This document shows positions 1 to 7,397 of a DNA stretch of 15,876 nucleotides, piece after piece (the stretch's first letter is position 1; each line of letters begins with the position of its first letter). Source of the stretch: Stramenopiles sp. TOSAG23-3 (lineage: Eukaryota > Sar). Position numbers and translations under genes: made by a program. The stretch is taken from positions 1 through 15,876 of the forward strand of contig LT642509.1 in NCBI GenBank assembly GCA_900128585.1. Reading direction: 5' to 3'. The notes beneath the pieces were generated by a model. The model searched no databases. It was not told the DNA's origin and worked only from the letters and a program-made list of their open reading frames with translations.

Positions 1-460
1 AATAAAGAATACGTTGATTTTTTTATTTCAGTTTGCTTTTTATACAAAATGGTTTATTTCATTTCTTAACGTTTTTATTTTCTTATTATTAGAAAGAAAA
101 GAAAGTGAATTCTTCTTCTTGCTTGTTTGTTGTTGATTGATCGGATGATGATGATGAATGATAAATATATGATGATGAAAAAAAAGAAAGAAGAAGAAGA
201 AGAAAGGAAGAAGAGAAGAAAAAAAAATAAAGATGGTTTTGTTTGTTCGTTGGTGGTGGTGCAACAGCGCATTACGTAATATTAGATTCATAAATAATAC
301 CATATTATTATTATATTAGTGAGAAGATATCAAACAAAAAAACCTTATTACAAAATAAAATGCATTAATTCTTATAATAATATTATGTTTCCCGATAGAA
401 GTTCTTCTGCCATCGATCTCGGATCCCCGTATCGTGGGCTCCTTTTTCACATTATAAAAT
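1..460. other. Gene-free 3' flank with microsatellites
   Basis: No supportable gene is seen here. The stretch lies beyond the stop codon of the minus-strand peptidase gene and would hold its 3' UTR. It is AT-rich. Between about 143 and 232 it has short-period runs (GATGAT..., then GAAGAAGAA and poly-A-rich purine). The open frames crossing it translate to low-complexity Phe/Ser/His/Asn strings and are artefacts of these repeats. Confidence 0.7.
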
Positions 461-1489
461 CTAATCAGACTTCTGGACTTTAATTATTTCCGCCATGCTA
501 TCTGTGGCGTCGCACAGTTCCGAAACAATCCCAGGCTCCTTGCAGGAATGTCCCGCATCTGGCACGACCACGAGTTGACTTTTTGGCCAGTTCTTGTGAA
601 GCTCGTACGCCGATTTCATGGGGCAGACGCAATCATAGCGGCCCTGCACGATGATTCCAGGAATGTTGTTCTTTTCAAGGATATCCGCTTCGTTGATCAG
701 CTGGCCGTCGTAACGGAACCATCCCCCATGCACAAAATAGTGGGTTTCAATCCTTGCAAAGGTGATGGCAAACCTGCTGTTTTCGGCCCGTTTGATATAG
801 TCTTTAGACACGAAAAGCTTCGAGGTCGCCATTTCATACTTTGACCAGGCGTGGGCACAGCGCAGCTTTTCAATCTCATCGGTGCCGGTCAAGCGTCGGT
901 AATACGCGCCCATCATGTCGCCTTGTTCCGCAAGGGGAATCGGAGCGGCCAGCAACTCCATCTGGTCCGGAAAGATGTTCTCGTTACCCCCCGAACCCTT
1001 TTGATAAAACCACTCCAACTCCGTCCGCCGCAGCGTAAAGATTCCTCGCAGCACAAGGCCCAAGCACCGCGTTGGGTGGGTTTGGGCGTACGCGAGCGAA
1101 ATGCATGCGCCCCAGCTACCACCGAACAAAGCCCATTTTTCAATGTTCAGCTTTTTTCTTATTTCTTCCATGTCACTAACTGTGTGCCAAGTGGTGTTGT
1201 CCTCCAACGAAGCCCATGGCACACTCTTTCCTGCCCCTCTCTGATCAAACATGATGATGTGCCAAACGTCCTTGTTAAAGTATTGCCGGTAGTAGTCCTG
1301 GACACCACCGCCGGGCCCACCGTGGGATACCAGAACAGGGATTCCTTCAGGATTTCCAGAGCATTCGTAATAAATCTGGTGCTTCAGCTCTGGCCTGCCG
1401 ACGCTCAAAAAGCCTGTGAAGTAGGGATCAATCTCAGGGTACAGTTCCCTCCGGTTCGCGACCGTGGCAGTGGTCACGATGGAAGTCAT
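461..1489 (-). CDS. Proline iminopeptidase (alpha/beta hydrolase, peptidase family S33)
   Basis: This enzyme removes N-terminal proline from peptides and probably acts in the cytosol. The 342-residue product has the full alpha/beta-hydrolase signature. The oxyanion loop HGGPGGG is at residues 56-62, followed by the family motif DQRGAGKS at 82-89. The nucleophile elbow GGSWGA has Ser125, the acid is Asp286 in GRYDCVCP, and the catalytic base is His314 in DAGHS. The segments NTTWHTVSDME and LVLRGIFTLRRTELEWFYQ are characteristic of prolyl iminopeptidases rather than other S33 hydrolases. Length is slightly above the usual 310-320 residues because of a short N-terminal extension. The start is an ATG (complement of 1487-1489) and the stop is TAG. 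No organelle signal is obvious. It is divergent from the dehydrogenase at 1973, with about 480 bp between them. All key residues are present, so it should be active. Confidence 0.93.
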   Translation of the reverse strand: MTSIVTTATVANRRELYPEIDPYFTGFLSVGRPELKHQIYYECSGNPEGIPVLVSHGGPGGGVQDYYRQYFNKDVWHIIMFDQRGAGKSVPWASLEDNTTWHTVSDMEEIRKKLNIEKWALFGGSWGACISLAYAQTHPTRCLGLVLRGIFTLRRTELEWFYQKGSGGNENIFPDQMELLAAPIPLAEQGDMMGAYYRRLTGTDEIEKLRCAHAWSKYEMATSKLFVSKDYIKRAENSRFAITFARIETHYFVHGGWFRYDGQLINEADILEKNNIPGIIVQGRYDCVCPMKSAYELHKNWPKSQLVVVPDAGHSCKEPGIVSELCDATDSMAEIIKVQKSD

Positions 1490-1972
1490 TTTCGTCGTCC
1501 AGGAAAGTCAGCGGAGCAGTTCAGTAAGTTCAATCGGCTGGACAATTTTAGGTATTTCAGAAAGAATCGTTGTGAAATTTACAATACGCGCAATCTTCAC
1601 TCCTGTTTAGTTTCATTTTTGAAGTTTACATAGAATAAGTATCACGAAGTATATCCTTCCATTTATAAATCCATCCCGAAATGGATAATACGTCGCGTTG
1701 TCATAATATCTATCATCCTTATTAAAACAACTCACCACCAGCCTCCCTCTTTTTTAATCGCCAAAGAAGAAGGAGAGGGCGGGGAAGATAGTACCGTAGT
1801 CGTCTATCGAAAAAAAAGATCTTCTCTCTCTCTCTATCCTACGGTACGGGCACCCGGCGGTACCGGTACCAGGTACCGGTAATAAGTACATCGAACAACT
1901 TTGAAAGTGTATTAAAAAGTTATATCTTTCTTCTCTCATTTGTTCATTGAATAATTGTTTTGTAGGGATAGA
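1490..1972. promoter_or_regulatory. Divergent intergenic region (peptidase / dehydrogenase)
   Basis: This 483-bp spacer lies between two genes transcribed away from each other, so it should hold both promoters and 5' UTRs. I see no reliable TATA box. Notable sequence is a (TC)n run at 1823-1835, then a GC-rich patch at about 1841-1880 made of repeated GGTACC/ACCGGT units, in an otherwise AT-rich context. A minus-strand open frame at 1754-2023 overlaps the start of the dehydrogenase and is not convincing as a gene. Confidence 0.6.
1862..1880. repeat. Perfect 19-bp palindrome ACCGGTACC-A-GGTACCGGT
   Basis: Two 9-bp arms are exact reverse complements around a single A. The left arm is part of an overlapping run GGTACCGGTACC at 1859-1870, giving three GGTACC words in about 20 bp. 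It sits about 100 bp upstream of the dehydrogenase start, in the divergent promoter. It could be a binding site for a dimeric regulator or a cruciform; the sequence alone cannot decide. Confidence 0.85.
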
Positions 1973-3052
1973 ATGCTCACTGTTGCTTTGAGACGGTTGC
2001 ATAATATAAGGAACAGTCTTCAACGCTTGCCTTTGCCAAAGAAATCGGACATGTCGACAGAAGCAAAAATAGCAACGGTGGCGGTGATCTGTCCTCCAGA
2101 CTCGCCTGCTTTGGGAGGATGGGACGTTCCAGATGGGGCCAATGTGATCATTGCGAACGATTTAGATTCGTTTACGTCCCACGATCAGTTTAACAATGTG
2201 AACTCGCTTATGTTTGTTGCGGCAGGGGGAGACGTTAAGCTCTTGCCGCAACTTTACGACCGTTGTTCAAACGTCGAGTGGGTCCACTCTTTATTCGCTG
2301 GAGTGGACAAGCTTGCTCCGTTTATAGCATCGCATTTGATTAGAGATAACGTACCGCTGACGAATGGCCGGGGCGCCTTTTCCGATTCATTAGCAGAGTA
2401 TACGATGGCGGCCACCCTCCATTTCAACAAAAAAATCACAACGATTCAAGCGAACACACGCTCGAAACGTTGGGAGAAGTTCGTCATGCCAACCCTTGCG
2501 GGTAAGACCATGGGTTTCCTTGGGTTCGGCCATATCGGGCAAACAACTGCACGCATGGCAAAAGCATTAGGCATGAAAATAATCGCACTTCGAAGAAACC
2601 CGGGCAAAACAGACTGCGTCGGCTTGGCGGACGTGACTTACGGCATGGAAGACAAATCAAAAGTCTTTCAGGAGAGCGATTTTGTGGTTTCCGTGTTACC
2701 GGGCACCCCAGAGACAGTCGATTTCTGTGGGTCTGCTGAATTCAAGTCCATGAAAAACGACGCTGTGTTCATATCGATAGGAAGAGGCCTTGTCGTCGAC
2801 GAGGACGCGCTAGCAGACGCTTTGCAGTCTAACACAATTGCCGGCGCCGCTTTGGACGTGTTCAAAACGGAACCGTTGCCCGCGGAATCAAAGCTGTGGT
2901 CTTGTGGCGACAACGTTTTGATCACGGCCCACAACGCCGACTACACCGAAGAATACTTTGAATTAGGGTGGGATGTGTGGCGGGGCAATTTGGAGTGTTT
3001 CCGAGAAGGAAAAGGGTTTCTTACCCTCGTAGACAAAACGTTAGGGTATTGA
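1973..3052 (+). CDS. D-isomer-specific 2-hydroxyacid dehydrogenase, NAD(P)-dependent (glyoxylate/hydroxypyruvate reductase-like)
   Basis: It should reversibly reduce a 2-keto acid such as glyoxylate or hydroxypyruvate with NAD(P)H. The 359-residue protein has the N-terminal substrate domain, then the Rossmann dinucleotide fold with GFGHIG at 184-189. The catalytic set is Arg271 in SIGRGLVVDE, Glu300 in FKTEPLP and His320 in ITAHNAD. The basic stretch ALRRNPG (205-211) after the second Rossmann strand hints at NADPH preference. Exact substrate cannot be fixed. The reading frame is open to a TTG at 1955, but the first in-frame ATG is at 1973. From there the first 25 residues hold several Arg/Lys and Leu and no acidic residue, which suits a mitochondrial presequence. 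A second in-frame ATG at 2051 starts a protein (MSTEAK...) without it. It converges on the folate gene on its right. Confidence 0.9.
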   Translation: MLTVALRRLHNIRNSLQRLPLPKKSDMSTEAKIATVAVICPPDSPALGGWDVPDGANVIIANDLDSFTSHDQFNNVNSLMFVAAGGDVKLLPQLYDRCSNVEWVHSLFAGVDKLAPFIASHLIRDNVPLTNGRGAFSDSLAEYTMAATLHFNKKITTIQANTRSKRWEKFVMPTLAGKTMGFLGFGHIGQTTARMAKALGMKIIALRRNPGKTDCVGLADVTYGMEDKSKVFQESDFVVSVLPGTPETVDFCGSAEFKSMKNDAVFISIGRGLVVDEDALADALQSNTIAGAALDVFKTEPLPAESKLWSCGDNVLITAHNADYTEEYFELGWDVWRGNLECFREGKGFLTLVDKTLGY

Positions 3053-3383
3053 ACCACTGCGATGGCAGTCTCGTCGTGGTCGGGGTATAAATTACTCGAA
3101 GGGTTTTTGTAAGGGATTATTATTCTGTCTTCGGGAAGTAAATTCTTTAAAAAATGTTTTATGATATGGGGTGAGAGGGTAAGATAAAAAAAATAACAGC
3201 CAATTTTCTTGCTTAAAATTTCTTCGTATGATAACTTTTAAAAATGTTTCTGAATTAAAGTTTTAATTTTCAAAATAATGAGAAATTAACAAAGTATTTT
3301 TGGTACGTATGACGATGTGTGTGGCGCCTTGTAGTATTTAAACCACAGAACAGAAGTGCAAAACACCACGCAGAAATTCTACT
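3053..3383. other. Convergent intergenic region
   Basis: This is 331 bp between two convergent genes, with no coding signal. It would hold both 3' UTRs and polyadenylation sites. It is AT-rich. At 3191-3211 it holds one copy of a 21-bp sequence that recurs in exact reverse complement at 11385-11405. Confidence 0.65.
3191..3211 (-). repeat. 21-bp dispersed repeat, copy 1
   Basis: The complement reads CAAGAAAATTGGCTG followed by TTATTT, identical over 21 bases to 11385-11405. On the minus strand it lies about 170 nt downstream of the stop of the FolD-type gene. The copies near 11343-11405 lie about 185-225 nt downstream of the Cys-rich gene's stop, in the same sense. It may be a shared 3'-UTR element or the tail of a dispersed transposon. 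Confidence 0.75.
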
Positions 3384-4421
3384 TCACTCAGCCGACAAGC
3401 CCACGGACTGCCTGGCAAGGCTCAGAGTATTTTTTAAAAGCATCGCAACGGTCATCGGCCCCACACCGCCAGGCACGGGTGTAATGTACGAGGCGATCCC
3501 CTGGGCTTCTTTGTAGCACACGTCGCCGACCAGACGGTACCCACGCTTTGCGGTAGGGTCGTCTACCCCGGTAATTCCTACGTCAATTACGACGCACCCT
3601 GGCTTTAACCAAGATCCTCGGACAAAGTTTCCCTTCCCAATAGCAACAACCAAGATGTCCGCTTGTTTAACAAAGTTCTCTACGTTCTGGGTACGACTGT
3701 GACACATTGTGACAGTCGCGTTCAGCTTCTGAAGCAGCATTGCGACTGGCATGCCGACCAGGTTGCTCCGACCTAGTACAACGGCATGTTTACCCTTGAC
3801 GCTGATATGGTAGTGCCGAAGCAATTCCATACATCCCAGTGGCGTGCAGCAATAAACGAACGCCTTAGGGCCGCCTGTCAAGCACATCCGACCAACGTTT
3901 TGTATGCACAAACCGTCGACGTCTTTCGTGAGAGCAATCGTTTCCACAATGGTCGCCTCGTTTATGTGGTCCGGGAGGGGCAACTGGACGAGAATACCGT
4001 GCACTTCGCTGTTCCGGTTCAGCTTTTCTACTTCTGCCGCAAGCTCTGCTTCTGAAACAGTGTCAGGAAAACTCACGTCAAAACACTTTATTCCCGCCGC
4101 CGTCGCTGCCTTCTTTTTCATCCGTACGTACGTCGCACTGTCTTTTTTGGTCCCAACGAGGATCATGGCCAGGCCTGGGACGACACCCTTGCCAGCTTTC
4201 AACTCTTCGACACCTTTCTTGACGATGGCACGCACCGATTTCGCCACCATGGTCCCATCCATCTTTTTGGTCTCTACGTCGTTATTGCAACGAGAGGAGG
4301 ATTCCGGGCTCAAACTCGAGCCCCTCGAAGCCTTGGAACGCTGCATGTACCGCAATACCCCGGCGCCCAACAGTGCCCCCAAGGTCACGCCACCCCAAAA
4401 CCCGGTCCTTCCCTCACTCAT
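3384..4421 (-). CDS. folD: Bifunctional methylenetetrahydrofolate dehydrogenase / methenyl-THF cyclohydrolase (FolD/MTHFD2 type), membrane-anchored
   Basis: It interconverts 5,10-methylene-, methenyl- and 10-formyl-tetrahydrofolate in one-carbon metabolism. The 345-residue protein has the FolD core from about residue 54. Catalytic Tyr98 and Lys102 are in TYVRMKKK, followed by VQLPLP (145-150) and TKDVDG (165-170). The cofactor loop is GRSNLVGMP (217-225), and PVPGGVGPMT (315-324) is the family signature. NVGRMCL (175-181) recalls mitochondrial MTHFD2. No formyl-THF ligase domain follows. The N-terminus has a glycine-rich hydrophobic segment (about 8-23) followed by RYMQRSK and a Ser-rich linker, which suggests an anchor, probably to an organelle membrane. 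The start is the ATG at 4419-4421; the frame is open to a TTG at 4478, but that is not a eukaryotic start. It is divergent from the glycosyltransferase gene. Confidence 0.92.
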   Translation of the reverse strand: MSEGRTGFWGGVTLGALLGAGVLRYMQRSKASRGSSLSPESSSRCNNDVETKKMDGTMVAKSVRAIVKKGVEELKAGKGVVPGLAMILVGTKKDSATYVRMKKKAATAAGIKCFDVSFPDTVSEAELAAEVEKLNRNSEVHGILVQLPLPDHINEATIVETIALTKDVDGLCIQNVGRMCLTGGPKAFVYCCTPLGCMELLRHYHISVKGKHAVVLGRSNLVGMPVAMLLQKLNATVTMCHSRTQNVENFVKQADILVVAIGKGNFVRGSWLKPGCVVIDVGITGVDDPTAKRGYRLVGDVCYKEAQGIASYITPVPGGVGPMTVAMLLKNTLSLARQSVGLSAE

Positions 4422-5328
4422 TATCCCAAACACCTTGGCAAACTGAAACTGAAAGGTAGAAAGAATAAAAAAAATCAAAGCACCCTCTAATCTATCGAAA
4501 TTTAAAATTCAAATACTCTTGCTTTAAATACATCTTTTGTACCTTCACCGTTTTAATTGATCATATCATACAAATGAGATATTAAACTAATAATTTCTAG
4601 CTAATAATCTTCTATATAGTACAAAGTCTTCTCTGATCATCTTCTATCATCCGTCGTCATCATCATCAGTCACTCCTCAGTCGGGTTCTTCTGTTCTTCT
4701 TCTTCTTCTGTGTGATCTGTGTTGTTTGTTGTTCGGGTGCTATAATAATATTTCTATTTCTATTTTTTTCGTTCTTTTTCGTCTTCTGTTTTGCTCTTCT
4801 TCTTCTTCTTTCTTCTTCTTGTTGTCGCGTCATTTTCAAATACAAAATCACAGCATTCATTTTTTGATTTTGTTGTCTCGTCATCATTTTTTTTTAGTGG
4901 CATACGAATAATAGTCCGTTCTAATAATAAGTTTAGATTTTGAATTAAGGATAATACTGTTATACTCGTATATTATATTATAGGACTAGTGATGAGAAGA
5001 AGAAGAAGAAGAAGAAAAAGAAGAGAATGAAAGTGATATCTTTCATTCTCACATACACCTCATTCACATAAAAAACACACACAAGAAGATCATATTATTT
5101 CATTACCAAGTACCGTAGTAGTTAATATAAATATATAATTAATTCTACTATATAAATAATAATATGCAAACTTTGAATTTTAATAATCACATTTTATCAA
5201 TCATTGAAAACGAAAGATCAAGGAAGACAAAATCAGATGAAAAAACGAGGAAAATTAATACAGGAAGAGACACTGATACAAACGTATCCCCCCCCCCCCC
5301 ATCCACACACACACACAAATCGTTCTCA
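4422..5328. promoter_or_regulatory. Divergent intergenic region (folate enzyme / glycosyltransferase)
   Basis: About 900 bp without a convincing gene, holding promoters and leaders for both flanking genes. It has strong strand-asymmetric tracts: TTC-rich pyrimidine from about 4687 to 4830 and a (GAA)n-type purine run at about 4993-5020. AT-rich TATA-like words (ATATAAATA and similar) lie near 5125-5160. A frame in line with the glycosyltransferase runs from an ATG at 5164 through a poly-C tract, but its 55 residues are low complexity and precede a good signal peptide, so I read it as 5' UTR. Confidence 0.6.
5288..5317 (+). repeat. C13 homopolymer plus (AC)n microsatellite in the leader
   Basis: Thirteen consecutive C residues (5288-5300) are followed by ATC and an (AC)n run to about 5317, ending 11 bp before the chosen start of the glycosyltransferase gene. 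Such a tract is prone to replication slippage. If the upstream ATG at 5164 were used, length changes here would shift frame. This supports the downstream start. Confidence 0.9.
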
Positions 5329-7302
5329 ATGGTCTTTTTTTTGACCTTTTTGTGTTTGATTTGTTTTCTTTTGGGCAGCATGGTTGCCGTCGGGGGGCAA
5401 TCCCTCCAAGGTGTGGAGGTGTTGGATGAAGCGTTACGCTTTTCGGATTCAAAGATTATTGTGGTTTTGCCAGATCTTCATCGGAGTGGAGGCCCGCAGC
5501 ATTTTCACATGGTCAACAGTGGATTGAATCGTTTAGGGTTCGACAGCGAGATGTTCTTCGTCAACCCGTACTACCAGGATGAATATTCAAAGAATATAAG
5601 CCAGGAATTGCTCGACAGGAATAATGCCAGTCGTATAAATCCGGACATGTTGTCGAGCAAAGACATCCTGATTCTTCCGTGCAGGTGGTCGTTGTACATT
5701 AGCGAAGAAGACGAAGCTGTTCTCAGGGGCAAGGGCGTTCGTTTCATGGTCATCGTGACAGCGGTTGCGTTCCCGGAAGAAACAATGCTGTTAAACTTGT
5801 TGGATTATTCTCGTGGAACCGCCGTTCCGTTTGCTTGTTCCCATTATATGCATCATTTCTACCAGTTGCCTTGGAATTGGGAGAAACACGTCATCTGGCC
5901 GCCGATCGCCAATTGGGTCATAGAGGAGTACCACAAGTACAACGAAGAAAAAAGAGCTGGCAAAGCCGTTAAAAAGGAAGATCACATATTGATGGACCCA
6001 GATGCAAAGAGCGGTGTCGTCGTCCCGACCGACAAAGCCACCTGGACCAAACTTTTCAAGCTCAACAGGACCGCATTGATCAACGAGTTTAAACGGTCAA
6101 AAATAATTCACGACGTTTACCTTAATGGGCATGAACACATGCCACGAGAAGCGGTGCTCTTCGACTGTATTCCTGTATTGACAATGTCGGACAACGGCTA
6201 CGATGCGATTGATTTTCCACTTGAGCAAGAGTACCTGGTCGACGAGTTGGACCATGATTTTTCTGTTCATGTGCTCGAAGGGGTCCTGGAAGACTACGAG
6301 AACATTGTGCACACGCTTCAACCCTTTAAGGAGGCAGTCTTGCAGCGCCCCAAACAATTGCTGTCTAATTTAATGCACACGTTTTCAAGTCGTTTTCTTC
6401 AATTTAGAATTATCGCAAACTCTTACGCGGAAGAGGAATGTGCGTTGATTTCTGCCCTGCAAATATTGACACACTTACCGATGGCATCAGTAGAGCTTCT
6501 CGTAAGACCATCGTCTGGGCTTCGTTTGCTTCGGCGGGCAGGCCCATTAACCAAACGTTTGTTGGAGCTGGGACTAACGACAAAGCTGGGGGGCACCAAC
6601 GGGCACTCATTAAGGATAATAGAATCCGACCACGATATGGTTCATGGGGACTTGCTCATTACAATGCAATCTCCTGTTTATTTTTATGATTTCAAGCCGT
6701 TGGTGGAAATCGGGAAGCAGGTACTATTGAGTAGTACTAACACAGGGCGCGGAACCTGTGCGCGCAATCGCTTCCGGGTAAACTCGAGGGAGGGAGTTGC
6801 TGGAGAGGAAATATCAATCACCACTTTGGATTTTAGAAGGTCATCATGCGAAACTTACGGGGAAGGGTCGGGGATAGAATTAGAGCTTGAGTCGATGCAA
6901 GGGTTTGCGTCGATGAACACAGTGCTGTATTCGAAGCAGAGCCATGCCCACGGACCTGGGGTAGCACAAGTTTGCGAAAGTCTGTGCAAACTGTCAAAGA
7001 ACCCAGCGTGGCATTCAACTGGATTCTTTCACCGTGTTTTTGGCGCGGCCAGACCAAGGAGGAACGAGCGCATTCAGTTCGAGTTTAACGACGGCGACGT
7101 TTTACGCAAGTTTTCATGCGACGTAAATATCGAAACGTACACTACACAGCTTTGCGTACAGGATGTTTTACCACGATCAGAAGGCGTCACCCTAGAATTG
7201 TGTGAGCAAATAGTGAGAACGAAGTTGCAAGATAAGGTATCAGGACCCATCTGCACTTTTGCTGCATACAATAATGTGTGCGCAAGGTTTTGCGAATTTT
7301 AA
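5329..7302 (+). CDS. Secretory-pathway GT-B-like glycosyltransferase with Cys-rich C-terminal region
   Basis: Likely a sugar transferase acting in the ER/Golgi lumen or exported; donor and acceptor are unknown. The 657-residue product starts with a hydrophobic signal peptide or anchor (residues 1-25). An acceptor-side Rossmann segment follows, VVLPDLHRSGGPQHFH (about 45-60), which resembles the SGGPE-LLHQL motif of a bacterial/viral sugar-transferase group. The donor-side motif MPREAVLFDCIPVLT (271-285), then YDAIDFPLEQEY, matches the PREA...CxVIT...D.PIP.EY pattern of that group. Residues from about 350 to the end (around 300) match nothing I recognise. That tail has about eleven cysteines near the C-terminus, suggesting disulfides in the lumen. 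The start ATG at 5329 was chosen because it opens the signal sequence. Its 3' end converges on the membrane RBR-like gene with only 95 bp between stops. Confidence 0.72.
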   Translation: MVFFLTFLCLICFLLGSMVAVGGQSLQGVEVLDEALRFSDSKIIVVLPDLHRSGGPQHFHMVNSGLNRLGFDSEMFFVNPYYQDEYSKNISQELLDRNNASRINPDMLSSKDILILPCRWSLYISEEDEAVLRGKGVRFMVIVTAVAFPEETMLLNLLDYSRGTAVPFACSHYMHHFYQLPWNWEKHVIWPPIANWVIEEYHKYNEEKRAGKAVKKEDHILMDPDAKSGVVVPTDKATWTKLFKLNRTALINEFKRSKIIHDVYLNGHEHMPREAVLFDCIPVLTMSDNGYDAIDFPLEQEYLVDELDHDFSVHVLEGVLEDYENIVHTLQPFKEAVLQRPKQLLSNLMHTFSSRFLQFRIIANSYAEEECALISALQILTHLPMASVELLVRPSSGLRLLRRAGPLTKRLLELGLTTKLGGTNGHSLRIIESDHDMVHGDLLITMQSPVYFYDFKPLVEIGKQVLLSSTNTGRGTCARNRFRVNSREGVAGEEISITTLDFRRSSCETYGEGSGIELELESMQGFASMNTVLYSKQSHAHGPGVAQVCESLCKLSKNPAWHSTGFFHRVFGAARPRRNERIQFEFNDGDVLRKFSCDVNIETYTTQLCVQDVLPRSEGVTLELCEQIVRTKLQDKVSGPICTFAAYNNVCARFCEF

Positions 7303-7397
7303 AGGCGCGATACAAAGGAGAGGACTAAGCGCGAGCTGGGAATACACAATAAAATAATACGATTCGTATTTTTTTAAATTTTGTTTTATTGTCTCCT
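7303..7397. terminator. Compact shared 3' region of two convergent genes
   Basis: Only 95 bp separate the two stop codons. AATAAA occurs on the plus strand at 7348-7353 and on the minus strand at 7385-7390 (TTTATT as written), so each gene has a canonical poly(A) signal here. The minus-strand one starts just 8 nt after the stop. A palindrome AATACGA-T-TCGTATT lies between them at 7356-7370. The two transcripts probably overlap at their 3' ends. Confidence 0.65.

Noticed and set aside
1955-1972. TTG-initiated extension of the dehydrogenase
   Set aside because: Eukaryotic context; the first ATG in frame is at 1973 and gives a sensible presequence.
1754-2023. Minus-strand frame overlapping the dehydrogenase start
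   Set aside because: Composed of CT-repeat and GGTACC translation products; no coding signal.
4422-4478. N-terminal extension of the folate enzyme to 4478
   Set aside because: It would begin with TTG; the ATG at 4419-4421 is the first proper start.
5164-5328. 55-residue extension of the glycosyltransferase from ATG 5164
   Set aside because: Low-complexity translation across C13 and (AC)n, and it would bury a clear signal peptide.
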